A program made the position numbers and the translations under genes. Shown here piece after piece: positions 34,198 to 45,283 of a DNA stretch of 64,000 bases. How positions within the stretch are numbered: position 1 is the first letter of the stretch; each line of letters begins with the position of its first letter. The stretch covers positions 3,646,501 through 3,710,500 of the forward strand of contig NZ_JAUSXL010000002.1 in NCBI RefSeq assembly GCF_030815975.1, in the 5' to 3' direction. The notes beneath the pieces are model-generated. The model saw only the letters and a list, made by a program, of their open reading frames with translations, had not been told where the DNA came from and searched no databases. The DNA is from Variovorax paradoxus (GTDB taxonomy: Bacteria > Pseudomonadota > Gammaproteobacteria > Burkholderiales > Burkholderiaceae_C).

Positions 34198-35402
34198 TGA
34201 CGAAGACCACCCACCCCATCCGCACGGCCATGCGCGCGCTGGCGCTGTCGTGCGCCGCGCTGCTTTGCGTTGCGTGCGCGCACCGGCCGGCGCCGGGCAA
34301 CGCCATGCCTTTCGAGCGGGCCGTCGATCAGGCCGTGGACGACCTGATCGTGCAGACGCAGAAGCTGCCGGCCTTCCTGGCCAAGGTGGAATCGTCGATC
34401 AAGCAGAGCCGCATCGTGATCGACCCATTGCTCGAAGGCGCGAGCGGCCAGCAGACCGAAGTCACGCGCGTGGCCGAGCAGCGCATCGTGCAGCGCATGC
34501 AGTCGCAGTTCAAGCAGTTCACCGTCACGCCCTTCAACAACGCCGAAATCGAGCGCGCGCAGTACGTGCTCAACGGCACGCTGGTGCGCGACAAGGATTC
34601 GACCGACGGGCGCTACCGGCTGAACCTGGCGCTGACCGAGATCAAGAGCGGCGTGGTCATTGCGCAATCGGTGGCGCGCATCAGCGACGCGACGCTCGAC
34701 ACGCGTCCCACGGCCTTCTTTCGCGACAGCCCGGTGAACGGCAAGGACCGCGGCGTGGAAGGCTACATCCGCACCGCCGAAACCCAGCCCGGGCAAGCCG
34801 CCGATGCGCTCTACCTGGAGCGCCTGCCCACGGCGACCGTGCTGCAGGAAGCCACCACCGCCTACGAGGCCGGCCGCATGAGCGAGGCGCTCAGCCGCTA
34901 TGAGGCCGCTTCGCGCCGGCCCGACGGCCAGCAGCTGCGCATCTACAGCGGCCTGTATCTCACGCAGGCCCAGCTCGGCCGAACGGCCGATGCGGAAAAA
35001 ACCTTCGGCACCCTGGCGCGGCTCGGGCTGGAAACCAACAACCTGAGCGTCAAGTTCCTGTTCAAGCCCGGCTCGACCGATTTCCTGGCCGATCCGAAGA
35101 TCAGCGCCGCCTATCCGATGTGGCTGCGGCAGATCGCGCGCCAGGCCGCACAGATCGACTCCTGCGTGGTGGTCACGGGCCATACGAGCCGCACCGGTTC
35201 GGAGTCGGTCAACGAGCGCCTGTCGCTGCAGCGCGCGGTCAGCGTGAAGACCCGGCTGGTGGGCGAGGCGCCGCCGCTGTCGAAGAAGCTGCGCGAGTCC
35301 GGCATGGGATTCCGCGAGAACATCGTGGGCACGGGTGCGGACGATGCCAGCGATGCGCTCGACCGCCGCGTCGAGTTCAAGGTCGCGCCTTGCGAAACTT
35401 GA
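34191..35402 (+). CDS. FlgO/OmpA-like envelope lipoprotein
   Basis: The 403-residue protein starts with a signal sequence whose lipobox is imperfect (LLCVAC). Residues about 40-200 look like the FlgO/TolB-like domain (DLIVQTQKLP, VIDPLLEGASG, QFTVTPFNNAEIERAQYVLNGTL). A tetratricopeptide-like helical pair follows. The C-terminus is an OmpA-like peptidoglycan-binding domain (FLFKPGSTDFL, VVTGHTSRTGSESVNERLS). GGAG is 6 nt before the ATG at 34191. It probably anchors in the outer membrane and binds the cell wall, perhaps together with the overlapping secreted protein. Confidence 0.75.
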   Translation: MLMTKTTHPIRTAMRALALSCAALLCVACAHRPAPGNAMPFERAVDQAVDDLIVQTQKLPAFLAKVESSIKQSRIVIDPLLEGASGQQTEVTRVAEQRIVQRMQSQFKQFTVTPFNNAEIERAQYVLNGTLVRDKDSTDGRYRLNLALTEIKSGVVIAQSVARISDATLDTRPTAFFRDSPVNGKDRGVEGYIRTAETQPGQAADALYLERLPTATVLQEATTAYEAGRMSEALSRYEAASRRPDGQQLRIYSGLYLTQAQLGRTADAEKTFGTLARLGLETNNLSVKFLFKPGSTDFLADPKISAAYPMWLRQIARQAAQIDSCVVVTGHTSRTGSESVNERLSLQRAVSVKTRLVGEAPPLSKKLRESGMGFRENIVGTGADDASDALDRRVEFKVAPCET

Positions 35403-35420
35403 CCCACCCCCGTAGCAGCT

Positions 35421-35490
35421 CACTTCGTGTAGCCGCCTCCCCCTCAAGGGGGCAACACCTGCGGCCCGGCAAAGCCGGTTCCGCGGTGTT
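35421..35490. repeat. REP-like palindromes after the OmpA-like lipoprotein gene
   Basis: The stretch begins CACTTCGTGT, then has the hairpin CCCCCTCAAGGGGG at 35439-35452. A longer imperfect palindrome at 35454-35490 follows, with AACACC and GCGGCCCGGC opposite GCCGG and GGTGTT around AAA. It lies between convergent genes. The first part matches, in opposite orientation, the element found inside edd at 39769-39840. Confidence 0.6.
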
Positions 35491-35511
35491 CCGCGAAAAA
35501 GGCGGGGAAGC

Positions 35512-36171
35512 TCAAGGGGCCAGGCGTTCACGCACCCAGGTGGCGCCTTCGAGCCGGTAGCGCAGCCGGTCGTGCAGGCGGCTCTTGCGGCCTTGCCAGA
35601 ATTCCCAGCGGTCCGGCACCAGCCGGTAGCCGCCCCAGTGCGGCGGGCGCGGCGGCGAGAGCAGGTGCCTGGCGGCGGCCACGGCCGCGTTCTTGACCAG
35701 CACCTCACGGCCGCTGATCACCTCGCTCTGCGGACTGGCCCAGGCGCCGATGCGCGAATCGAGCGGGCGGCTCGCAAAGTAGGCATCGCTTTCCTCCGCG
35801 CTCGCCTTTTCCACACGGCCCTCGATGCGCACCACGCGTTCGAGCTCGACCCAATGGAACTGCAAGGCCGCATACGGATTGCCCGACAGCTCGCGGCCCT
35901 TGCGGCTTTCGTAGTTGGTGTACCAGACGATGCCGCGCGCGTCATAGCCCTTGATGAGCACGATGCGGCTCGAAGGCCGCAGGTCGCCGCCCACGGTGCA
36001 CAGGGTCATCGCATTGGGCTCGGGCACCTGCGCGTCGATGGCTTCGCCGAGCCAGCGCTCGAACTGCTTGAGGGGATCGTCGGCGCTGTGGGTTTCGCCG
36101 AGTTCGGAGCGCTCGTAGCTCTTGCGCAGCGCGGCCAGGGTTTCGTTGGTTGTTGGAGAAGAAGAACTCAT
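35512..36171 (-). CDS. pdxH: Pyridoxamine 5'-phosphate oxidase
   Basis: This is a 219-residue FMN enzyme of vitamin B6 synthesis, oxidising pyridoxamine or pyridoxine phosphate to pyridoxal phosphate. Typical blocks are [47 protein letters not shown] and the C-terminal [16 protein letters not shown] with the substrate-binding residues. The ATG at 36171 is followed by a serine run; an ATG six codons earlier is possible. The gene is divergent from the MobA-like gene with a 64-bp gap. Confidence 0.95.
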   Translation of the reverse strand: MSSSSPTTNETLAALRKSYERSELGETHSADDPLKQFERWLGEAIDAQVPEPNAMTLCTVGGDLRPSSRIVLIKGYDARGIVWYTNYESRKGRELSGNPYAALQFHWVELERVVRIEGRVEKASAEESDAYFASRPLDSRIGAWASPQSEVISGREVLVKNAAVAAARHLLSPPRPPHWGGYRLVPDRWEFWQGRKSRLHDRLRYRLEGATWVRERLAP

Positions 36172-36235
36172 GCCGGCATTGTTGCGCATGCACCGCCGCG
36201 CGGCACTGCGGGCGTTCCGCGGACATACTCGGCGC

Positions 36236-36802
36236 ATGGCGACAAAGGCGAATTCTCCGTGCGTGATCGTGCTGGCCTCGGGCCGCGGCGAGCGCTTCAT
36301 CGCGGCCGGCGGCACCGGCCCCAAACTGCAGGCGCCGCTGGCGGGCAAGCCGCTGCTCGAACGCACGCTGGACGCGGTGCGTGCGAGCGGCCTGCCGTGG
36401 CGGGTTGAAGACGCCGGGCATCCGGGCATGGGCGACTCGATTGCGGCCGCGGTGCGCGCCACGCCGGACGCCGCCGGCTGGCTGATTCTTCCGGGCGACC
36501 TGCCGCTGGTGCGCCCGGAGACGCTGCGCGCCGTGGCGGGGGCGCTGGCCGGCCGGGTGCGCGCGGTGCAGCCGCAGTACAGGGGCGAGCGCGGCCATCC
36601 GGTGGGTTTTTCGGCCGGCTGCGGGGCGCAGCTCGCGGCGCTCAGGGGCACGCTTGGCGCATCCTCCATCCTGAAGGCGATGCGCGCCATCGATGCGGTG
36701 GCCGACCTGGTGGTGGACGACGTCGGCATCGTGACCGACATCGACACGCCGGAGGCCCTGGCAGCCGCCGAGGCGCTCTGGCTGGAGCGCTTCTCGGGCT
36801 AG
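36236..36802 (+). CDS. MobA/MocA-like nucleotidyltransferase
   Basis: The 188-residue protein has the NTP-transferase start ([12 protein letters not shown]), [29 protein letters not shown] and VTDIDTPE. This pattern is that of molybdenum-cofactor cytidylyl- or guanylyltransferases (MocA/MobA). No molybdoenzyme gene is adjacent, so the partner enzyme is unknown. Confidence 0.83.
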   Translation: MATKANSPCVIVLASGRGERFIAAGGTGPKLQAPLAGKPLLERTLDAVRASGLPWRVEDAGHPGMGDSIAAAVRATPDAAGWLILPGDLPLVRPETLRAVAGALAGRVRAVQPQYRGERGHPVGFSAGCGAQLAALRGTLGASSILKAMRAIDAVADLVVDDVGIVTDIDTPEALAAAEALWLERFSG

Positions 36803-36806
36803 CCGG

Positions 36807-37349
36807 TCAGCGCCGCGCGATCACCGCGCAGGCGGTGCGCGGGCCGGAGTTGCCGGCCGGTTGGGTGGTGAAATCGTCGCGGTCGCGGTGCACGACGAGC
36901 GCGCGGCCCACCACGTTGTTGGCGGCGCCTTCGGTCAGCGAGATCGTGTGCACGTCGACGCTGAAGCGCGCCACGCCGCTCGCATCGGCCACCAGGCTCG
37001 GCAGTTCGCCGGCATGGCTGCCGGGCGCGCTGAACTTGCCGTGCGTGCCGCCGGCGGGGTTGAAGTGGCCGCCCGAGGCGTTGCCGTTGTCGCCGCAGTC
37101 GCCCTTTTCATGGATGTGGAAACCGTGCTCGCTGCCTGGCGCGAAGCCGCGCACCTCGCCCGCCACGCGCACGCCATGGTCCAGCGCGGTGAAGGTCACC
37201 GTGCCCCGCGTGGGGTTGGGCGAGATCGCGGCGGTAGGCATCAGTTCGGCGGCCGTGCTCGGCTTGCCGCCCATCATGCTGCCGCAGGCCGAAAGCAGGG
37301 CACTGACGAGAAGGGCGGTGCCGGTGGCGGCGAGAAGACGATGGTTCAT
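36807..37349 (-). CDS. sodC: Cu/Zn superoxide dismutase, lipoprotein form
   Basis: This 180-residue protein has a lipoprotein signal peptide with lipobox LSAC. The SodC domain shows metal ligands in HGFHIHEKGDC, SGGHFNP and HG, and a late His-Arg-Asp segment. It removes superoxide in the periplasm while tethered to a membrane. Its ATG overlaps the stop of the ChaC-like gene by ATGA, and AAGGAAA is well placed inside that gene's end. Confidence 0.93.
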   Translation of the reverse strand: MNHRLLAATGTALLVSALLSACGSMMGGKPSTAAELMPTAAISPNPTRGTVTFTALDHGVRVAGEVRGFAPGSEHGFHIHEKGDCGDNGNASGGHFNPAGGTHGKFSAPGSHAGELPSLVADASGVARFSVDVHTISLTEGAANNVVGRALVVHRDRDDFTTQPAGNSGPRTACAVIARR

Positions 37350-38065
37350 GGTTTTTCCTTGGACGGTCCGGAGGATTGTTGGGGAAGGGAAGAGGAAAAA
37401 GGAGATTTGTCCGGAGACCCCGGAACATATACCGGAGCCGGCGCCATCCCGCAATCGGCCGCCGTCCCGGCCTCTGCCTGCCGCTCCTGTGCCTCCTGCC
37501 GCTCCTGTTCCTCCTGCCTCTCGTGGGCCAGCGCCACCAGCCGTGCCAGGGCCGCATCGTGGATCGAATGGCGGCGCAGTTCCAGCAGGGTCTGGCGCGC
37601 GTAGTCGAGCGAGCTTCCGTAGCGGCCGACGGCATGCGTGAAGATGTGGCGATAGCGCTCATCGCTGAGCTCGCCGGTGAAGTTGGGGCTGCGCCTGGAG
37701 AGCGTGAAGCCGAGCGCACGCACGTCGCCTTCCGGCGTGGTGCATTTCAGCCACCTGGGGTCGTACACGCCGGTGGGCATTTCGCGCAGCCAGAGCCTGC
37801 GAAGCGTTTCGAGCCCATGGGCGGAGGGCACCCGGAACACCATGCCGCGGCAGCTGCCGCCCGACAGCAGGCCGAAAACGAGGCCAGGCGTCTGGACGCT
37901 GCCGCGGTTGATGCGGCTCCACATCTTGAGTGCGCGGTGCCAGCCATGCACCCAGGCCGGGCGGCGCTCCGCGAAGTCGAATTCAGGCCGCCAGATCAGC
38001 GAGCCGTAGCCGAAGAGCCAGAGGTCGTCGCGGCCGCCCCAGTCGGCAATGGCCTGTTCGAGCAT
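37346..38065 (-). CDS. ChaC-like gamma-glutamylcyclotransferase
   Basis: The 239-residue protein has the ChaC substrate motif FGYGSLIW near its start, RPAWVHGWHRAL, GLVFGLLSGGSC and FSRR-like regions. It should cleave glutathione to 5-oxoproline and Cys-Gly. The ATG at 38065 is chosen; an in-frame GTG at 38173 would add a Pro-rich leader. The C-terminus carries a Glu/Gln/Arg repeat (QEEQERQEAQERQ) and a Ser/Pro tail not usual for the family. It is translationally coupled to sodC. Confidence 0.85.
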   Translation of the reverse strand: MLEQAIADWGGRDDLWLFGYGSLIWRPEFDFAERRPAWVHGWHRALKMWSRINRGSVQTPGLVFGLLSGGSCRGMVFRVPSAHGLETLRRLWLREMPTGVYDPRWLKCTTPEGDVRALGFTLSRRSPNFTGELSDERYRHIFTHAVGRYGSSLDYARQTLLELRRHSIHDAALARLVALAHERQEEQERQEAQERQAEAGTAADCGMAPAPVYVPGSPDKSPFSSSLPQQSSGPSKEKP

Positions 38066-38149
38066 GGGTTGCGGGTCGCGCAGCGGCCTGGGCAGCGGGT
38101 CCAGGCCCGGCGGTCCGGGATCGGGTGCGGGGCCCGAGGGGCCGGCGCC

Positions 38150-38155
38150 TACAAT
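38150..38155 (+). promoter_or_regulatory. Possible -10 element for the OmpA-like gene
   Basis: TACAAT lies 67 bp before the ATG at 38222, at the edge of the divergent ChaC gene. No clear -35 element was found. Confidence 0.35.
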
Positions 38156-38221
38156 TTCGCGATCATGGTTCACCGCACCATTATTTACCGACCTCTCTCT
38201 TCTTACGGAGTACGACCCCTC

Positions 38222-38773
38222 ATGAGCGACGACGACAGCCAGCAAAACTTCATCCTCGGATTTCTCCTGGCATTGATCGCGCTGGTGATTTTCTTCGTGC
38301 TGGGCGTGGTGCTCTGGCACAAGAGCCATGGGCCGGCAGCGGCCGGCATGCCCGCCGTCGCGGTGGCGGCGGTGGCCGCGGGGCCGGCCACCAACACCAC
38401 AGTAGCCGAAGTGACCGAGACGGTGACGGTCGTCATTCCCGACGGGGCCAGCATCCGCGTGGCCGACGGCGTGGTGAACTTCTATTTCGCCACCGGCAGC
38501 GCCGACCTGGCGCCCCGCGCGGCCGAGGCGCTGGCCACCGTCATCAAGGGCGTGGAGAGCGGGCGCAAGGCCGTGGTCTCGGGCTTTCATGACACCACCG
38601 GCGACGCGGCCATCAACGAGCAGCTTGCGAAGAAACGCGCCGAAACAATCCGTGACGTGCTGGTGGGCCTGGGTGTGCCGGCCGGCAAGGTCGACCTGCA
38701 GAGGCCCGCCATCACCGCGGGTTCGGGCAACGACGCCGAGGCGCGGCGCGTGGAAGTCAAGCTGGTCGACTGA
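38222..38773 (+). CDS. OmpA-family protein with an N-terminal membrane anchor
   Basis: This 183-residue protein has one transmembrane helix (FILGFLLALIALVIFFVLGVVLW), an Ala/Val-rich linker and a C-terminal OmpA-like domain (VNFYFATGSADLAP, VVSGFHDTTGDAAINEQLAKKRAETIRDVL). It should sit in the inner membrane and bind peptidoglycan. It is not a porin. GGAG lies about 13 nt before the ATG. Confidence 0.85.
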   Translation: MSDDDSQQNFILGFLLALIALVIFFVLGVVLWHKSHGPAAAGMPAVAVAAVAAGPATNTTVAEVTETVTVVIPDGASIRVADGVVNFYFATGSADLAPRAAEALATVIKGVESGRKAVVSGFHDTTGDAAINEQLAKKRAETIRDVLVGLGVPAGKVDLQRPAITAGSGNDAEARRVEVKLVD

Positions 38774-38791
38774 GCCGGCCGCCAGCAGATC

Positions 38792-38807
38792 CGGATTCGC
38801 CAATCCG
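38792..38807 (+). terminator. Short hairpin after the OmpA-like gene
   Basis: CGGATT, CGCC and AATCCG form a perfect 6-bp stem with a 4-nt loop, followed by TATT. It lies 19 bp after the stop codon. It is a weak candidate terminator. Confidence 0.4.
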
Positions 38808-38929
38808 TATTGCCGGGGTGCGGATTTCCATCGGCCTCGGCCGTGGCGTCTTGGTACCATTGACTCCCACGTCGAAGGTCGCAAAAGCGACAGTGACCGG
38901 ATGCCGGCAGCGCGACCGAAACCATCCCC

Positions 38930-40840
<1,911 letters not shown>

Positions 40841-40885
40841 GCAAGCTCAGGCCCGAAGGCATGCGTCACGTAATGGAGCAATGAA

Positions 40886-41521
40886 ATGACAGACAAACTC
40901 ACCGCACTCGAGGTCATGCGCGACGCACCGGTCATTCCGGTGATCGTGCTGCACGACGTCAAACATGCCATTCCACTGGCGCGCGCGCTGGTGGCTGGCG
41001 GCATCCGCATGCTTGAGGTCACGTTGCGCACGCCGCAGGCGCTCGAATGCATCGAGGCCATTGCCCGGGACGTGCCCGATGCCGTGGCCGGCGCGGGCAC
41101 CATCCGCAGCGCGGCCGACGCACAGGCCTCGGCGCTGGCGGGCGCGAAGTTCGGCGTGAGCCCGGGCTATACGCGCGCCGTGGGCAAGGCCTGCCACGAC
41201 CTCGGCCTGCCGCTCTTGCCCGGGGTTGCCACCGGCAGCGAGATCATGACCGCGCAGGAAGACGGATACACCCAACTCAAGTTCTTTCCCGCGCTGCAGG
41301 CGGGCGGCATCCCGATGCTGAAGGCGTGGCAGGGCCCGTTCGGCGACGTGACCTTCTGCCCGACGGGCGGCATCCATGCGGACAACGCGGCCGAGTTTCT
41401 CGCGCTCTCGAATGTGGCGTGCGTGGGCGGTTCGTGGATCGTGCCGGCCGACGCCATCCGCAACGGCGACTGGGCGCGCATCGAACAGCTCGCACGCGCG
41501 GCGAGCCAACTCTCACGCTGA
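40886..41521 (+). CDS. eda: KDPG aldolase
   Basis: The 211-residue class I aldolase has Glu44 in MLEVTLRT and the Schiff-base Lys132 in QLKFFPA, plus GVATGSEIM and PTGGI for phosphate binding. It splits KDPG into pyruvate and glyceraldehyde 3-phosphate. It sits directly after edd and likely shares its transcript. Confidence 0.95.
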   Translation: MTDKLTALEVMRDAPVIPVIVLHDVKHAIPLARALVAGGIRMLEVTLRTPQALECIEAIARDVPDAVAGAGTIRSAADAQASALAGAKFGVSPGYTRAVGKACHDLGLPLLPGVATGSEIMTAQEDGYTQLKFFPALQAGGIPMLKAWQGPFGDVTFCPTGGIHADNAAEFLALSNVACVGGSWIVPADAIRNGDWARIEQLARAASQLSR

Positions 41522-41528
41522 TCCGGCC

Positions 41529-42257
41529 ATGCGCGCGGATTTCGACGCCAGTGACCTGAAGGTCATTGCCTTCGACGTTTTCGGCACCGTGGTCGATTGG
41601 CACAGCGGCATCGCCGCCGAGGCCGAGCGGGCATTGCCAGGCGTCGACGGCGCCGCCTTTGCGCTCGCCTGGCGTGCGGGCTACCAGCCCGCCATGAAAT
41701 CCGTGATGGAGCGCATCGCGGCGGGCGAGGGCGGCTTCACGCTGCTTGATGAGCTGCACCTGAGCATGCTCGAACAGGTGCTGCACGACTTCAGCCTGGC
41801 CGACCGGCTCGATACCGCCGCCAAGCGCGACCTGAGCCGGGCCTGGCACCGCCTGCCCGCCTGGCCCGATGCGGTGGAGGGGCTCACGCGCCTCAAGAAG
41901 AAATTCACCATCTGCACGCTCTCCAACGGCAACATTGGCCTCTTGACCGAAATGGCCAAGCGCGCCGGCCTGCCCTGGGACTGCGTGCTGTCGGCCGAAG
42001 TGTTCAAGGCCTACAAGCCCGATCCGCGCACCTATCTGGGCGTGGCGGGCGTGTTCGACGCAACGCCGGGGCAGGTGATGCTGGCCGCCGCACACCACGA
42101 CGACCTGGCCGCCGCGCGCGTGTGCGGCCTGAAAACTGCCTACATCGAGCGTCCGCACGAGTTCGGCCGCGCCAAGCCGAAGGACGTTTCGCCGCATCCG
42201 GACAACAGCCTGCACGCGCGCGACATCAGGCAACTGGCCGATCTGCTGGGCTGCTGA
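41529..42257 (+). CDS. Haloacid dehalogenase type II (HAD superfamily)
   Basis: This 242-residue protein has the HAD nucleophile Asp16 in FDVFGTVVDW, motif II TLSNGN, motif III Lys in AYKPDPRTY, and an altered motif IV (AAHHDDLAAA). The pattern is that of L-2-haloacid dehalogenases and related phosphatases. It begins 7 bp after eda, suggesting co-transcription. A role in salvaging phosphorylated or halogenated acids is only a guess. Confidence 0.88.
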   Translation: MRADFDASDLKVIAFDVFGTVVDWHSGIAAEAERALPGVDGAAFALAWRAGYQPAMKSVMERIAAGEGGFTLLDELHLSMLEQVLHDFSLADRLDTAAKRDLSRAWHRLPAWPDAVEGLTRLKKKFTICTLSNGNIGLLTEMAKRAGLPWDCVLSAEVFKAYKPDPRTYLGVAGVFDATPGQVMLAAAHHDDLAAARVCGLKTAYIERPHEFGRAKPKDVSPHPDNSLHARDIRQLADLLGC

Positions 42258-42269
42258 ACCGCGGCGCAA

Positions 42270-43331
42270 TCACCTTGCCCTTGCCGCGTTGAAGGATTTC
42301 GCGGACTTGATCATCCCGCGCATCATCTGCGTGAGCGGGAATTCCACGAACCTGTAGACCATGTGCGAAGCCCAGATCGACGCGATACAGATCGCAACGG
42401 AAATGGCAAGGATCTGAAGCACCGAGCCGAAGCCGAGCAGTTTGACCGTGAGCGGAATCGCAACCAGGATGAATGGGTGAAACAGGTACAGCGAATACGA
42501 GCTGTCCCCAATGGCCAGTATCACGCGCAGCCTGGCCCAGAACGATCCAAGCGATATCAGCCCGAAGAAGATCATTGCGGCGGGAATCGCCAGTGCAAAC
42601 CCTCTGAGTTCGCTGTTTCCAAGGCCTTCGGAAATTGCCAGGTGCGCAAGAAAGGCCCCGGCGATCATCAAGACGATGGATGCCGGCGTGCTCCGCCGGA
42701 TCAGCCCTTTCTTGAACGCCACGCCAATTGCCACTCCGAATGCAAACTCCAAAAACAATGAAAAATTCATTACCTTGTAGTCGATGCCGGAAAGCAATCC
42801 AGTGAACGATGCGGCGGCCAATACCAGGCATGCGAGGTAGGCATTCTTCGGCTTTGCGCTCGGCAGTGCGACCAAGGCCCACAAGCCGTAGAAAATGATC
42901 TCGTAGGTGAGCGTCCATCCGTTGTTGACCAGGTACGGGGCGGATGTGGGCCACAAAAAGAACGACGCGGCAATGTCGGTGGGCAACTGGGCATTGCTGT
43001 TGATCAGCTTCGGCGCAAAGATGAAGACCAGCAGCGCCAGCAAAGACAGTCCCCAATACAGGGGAAACACCCGGACGATCCGCTTCTCCATGAATTCCAC
43101 ATGGGTCATGGTCTTGTTGGCCGTGACAAAGTAGATGATGAAGCCGCTGATCATGAAGAATATGTCGACGCCGATGATCCCGAAATCGAACAGCGGAATG
43201 GCGCCGCCAGAAAGCGCATGCGCTTTCTGCGCTGCATGGTGAATCACGACCAGAAGCGCGGCAATGCCTCTGCCTGCCTGAATGGATTCGACGTACTGTG
43301 GCTGATCGACCGCAATGGATTGGGATTTCAC
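42270..43331 (-). CDS. Acyltransferase family 3 (OafA-like) membrane protein
   Basis: The 353-residue protein has about ten transmembrane helices. It shows the acyltransferase-3 signature IQAGRGIAALLVVIHHAA with the catalytic-type His pair, IIGVDIFFMISGFII, and RIVRVFPLYW. Relatives O-acylate surface sugars or lipids. It starts with GTG, and this GTG overlaps the stop of the upstream membrane-protein gene (GTGA). Base composition is more AT-rich than the surroundings. Confidence 0.88.
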   Translation of the reverse strand: MKSQSIAVDQPQYVESIQAGRGIAALLVVIHHAAQKAHALSGGAIPLFDFGIIGVDIFFMISGFIIYFVTANKTMTHVEFMEKRIVRVFPLYWGLSLLALLVFIFAPKLINSNAQLPTDIAASFFLWPTSAPYLVNNGWTLTYEIIFYGLWALVALPSAKPKNAYLACLVLAAASFTGLLSGIDYKVMNFSLFLEFAFGVAIGVAFKKGLIRRSTPASIVLMIAGAFLAHLAISEGLGNSELRGFALAIPAAMIFFGLISLGSFWARLRVILAIGDSSYSLYLFHPFILVAIPLTVKLLGFGSVLQILAISVAICIASIWASHMVYRFVEFPLTQMMRGMIKSAKSFNAARAR

Positions 43332-44638
43332 GAAATGCGATCCTGATGGGTGGGGCGAACAAAGAGCGGGCTGCTTGAAACGGCAGCGGCGGCCCGCCTG
43401 CGCCGCAGGAGGAGCCTCTTCTCGGCGAGTTCGGTTTTCTGCGCCAGCGCCATGGCAGAAAAGACGAGCGGACTCACGATGGCGAAGTGGCGAGCAAACG
43501 AGCCGAAGTCGGGCTCGAACACCCCTTCGATGATCAGGAAGGACAGGGGCGCAAGGGCGACCTTGCCCGCCTGGATCAGGCTCTTGTTGCTCGACTTGGC
43601 GCCTTCGACAATGACTTTCACCATCCATACGAACGTGAAAGGCATGATCGAGATGAACGCCAGTTGGCTGACCGACCCGAAGCGCAGAAGTTCGAGCGGA
43701 AACGCCAGCCGGAAGAATGTGATCGTGGCGTTGAGCGCCTGCAGCAGGGCGTTGTCGGAAGCGATGACCGCCTCGATGACCGTCCGCGAGCCTTCGGCGC
43801 CGACGTCGCGGTTCTCGTTGACCGTGGCCCGGGCAAAGTCCAGGGTGACGCCGAGTGCGATCTGGAACGTCAGCGCGAGCGCGATATAGACCAGGACGAT
43901 GATGACCAAGAGCCTGAACACGGTGAGTTGCTTTCTTATCAACCGCAGTCCGAGCCAGACGGCACTCACCAACAGCCAATACTTTCTGACCACCCAGCCA
44001 TAGATCGTCGACGACAGGAACCACGTCAGCCCGAACCCGCTGTGCTGCGCGGCCACGACCGAGAGCAGCACCACGCAGGCCGACAGCATGTCCTTCGAAA
44101 GGACCGACAGGAAAATGGCTCTGATGAACCCCCATGCGAGCGACACCAGAAATACGCCAAGGGGTATTCGGCTGAACTGGAGTATGGGTATGACGGTCAA
44201 CGTGACGCTCAGCAGCGCACCGGCAATGGGCGCCGTTTTGGCGCTCAGCCCGGCCGATTCCAGCAGGAATGCGCTGCACGCATAGGAATTTCTTTCCTCG
44301 ATCGTGGTGGACGTGAGCTGGCACAAATCCGCGCCATAAAAGCTGAGAAGCGTTTCTTCATCCGGAAAATTCTGAGCCGCCGTGTCGTGGTAGAGAAACG
44401 GAATGACGCCGACAATCAGGGCGGAAAAGAAAAAGATGATCAGCGATATGGCCGGATCAATGGGCTTGCCGCGTATGCTCAGAATGGTCAATGTCATTCC
44501 GCTTGGAAGAAAGCGCTCATGTAGAAGATAGTTCAAAGAATAAGGAGCATTCGGAGCCACATCCGAATGGGCAATCTTGCTGAACTGTGCAGCTCTTTGA
44601 TCGCGATTCCGGGTATCAGAATGTGATGCGTCCTGCAT
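43328..44638 (-). CDS. Multispanning membrane protein, possibly polysaccharide-related
   Basis: I do not recognise this 436-residue protein. It has roughly ten hydrophobic segments (for example ISLIIFFFSALIVGVIPFLY, LLVIIVLVYIALALTF) and a basic C-terminal tail (KRLLLRRRRAAAA). An internal periplasmic-type loop carries three Cys residues, two of them in LCQLTS and YACSAF. Topology recalls Wzy/EpsG-like glycan polymerases, but no signature is clear. AAGGGG lies about 8 nt before the ATG at 44638. It is coupled to the acyltransferase gene and shares its lower GC. Confidence 0.6.
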   Translation of the reverse strand: MQDASHSDTRNRDQRAAQFSKIAHSDVAPNAPYSLNYLLHERFLPSGMTLTILSIRGKPIDPAISLIIFFFSALIVGVIPFLYHDTAAQNFPDEETLLSFYGADLCQLTSTTIEERNSYACSAFLLESAGLSAKTAPIAGALLSVTLTVIPILQFSRIPLGVFLVSLAWGFIRAIFLSVLSKDMLSACVVLLSVVAAQHSGFGLTWFLSSTIYGWVVRKYWLLVSAVWLGLRLIRKQLTVFRLLVIIVLVYIALALTFQIALGVTLDFARATVNENRDVGAEGSRTVIEAVIASDNALLQALNATITFFRLAFPLELLRFGSVSQLAFISIMPFTFVWMVKVIVEGAKSSNKSLIQAGKVALAPLSFLIIEGVFEPDFGSFARHFAIVSPLVFSAMALAQKTELAEKRLLLRRRRAAAAVSSSPLFVRPTHQDRIS

Positions 44639-44798
44639 CAGCACTACCCCTTGAAAATACCAGCAAAGAATATGCCGATCGCCTTTAAAAGGTGATCATT
44701 TGTATCCTCAATTCGGCCCCCGCTGCGCGCAGGCGGAAGCCGGGCGCCGGCACCGTGGCGGGGTGCCGCGTCCTTTCACGAATCGAACAATATCCCGG

Positions 44799-45239
44799 TC
44801 AGGATGCGCGCAGGGCGTCCGCCGTGGCCGGGCGGCCGTCGCCGGAAGCCTTCGATTTGTCTTGTATGAGCTCGATCTTGTAGCCATCCGGATCGGTCAC
44901 GAAGGCGATCACCGTGGTGCCGCCTTTCACGGGGCCGGCTTCGCGCGTGACGTTGCCGCCGGCGGCCTTGATCTTTTCGCAGGCCGCGTAGGCGTCGGGC
45001 ACGCCCAGCGCGATGTGGCCGTAGGCGGTGCCGAGTTCGTAGTTTTCGGTGCCCCAGTTGTAGGTGAGCTCGATCTCGGCCTGGTCGGGGTTGCCGCCGC
45101 CGTAGCCGACGAAGGCGAGGCTGTATTTGTACTCGGGGTTTTCCGAAGTGCGCAGCAGGTTCATGCCAAGCACCTGGGTGTAGAAGTCGATCGAACGCTG
45201 GAGGTTGCCGACGCGCAGCATGGTGTGGAGGAGTCGCAT
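44799..45239 (-). CDS. gloA: Lactoylglutathione lyase (glyoxalase I)
   Basis: This 146-residue enzyme has the usual start [12 protein letters not shown], then [27 protein letters not shown] and [11 protein letters not shown] with the metal-binding Glu. It converts the methylglyoxal-glutathione hemithioacetal to lactoylglutathione. An in-frame ATG at 45275 lies just after the GST stop, but the family start at 45239 is preferred. The next gene upstream is a GST. Confidence 0.94.
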   Translation of the reverse strand: MRLLHTMLRVGNLQRSIDFYTQVLGMNLLRTSENPEYKYSLAFVGYGGGNPDQAEIELTYNWGTENYELGTAYGHIALGVPDAYAACEKIKAAGGNVTREAGPVKGGTTVIAFVTDPDGYKIELIQDKSKASGDGRPATADALRAS

Positions 45240-45283
45240 CTCGTGGGATCTGTGGTTGCGGGGAAGAATTTCCATTGTCGGTT

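Noticed and set aside
37470..37525. Possible CRISPR-like or minisatellite array
   Set aside because: The repeats are very short, unspaced and coding; no cas genes are present.
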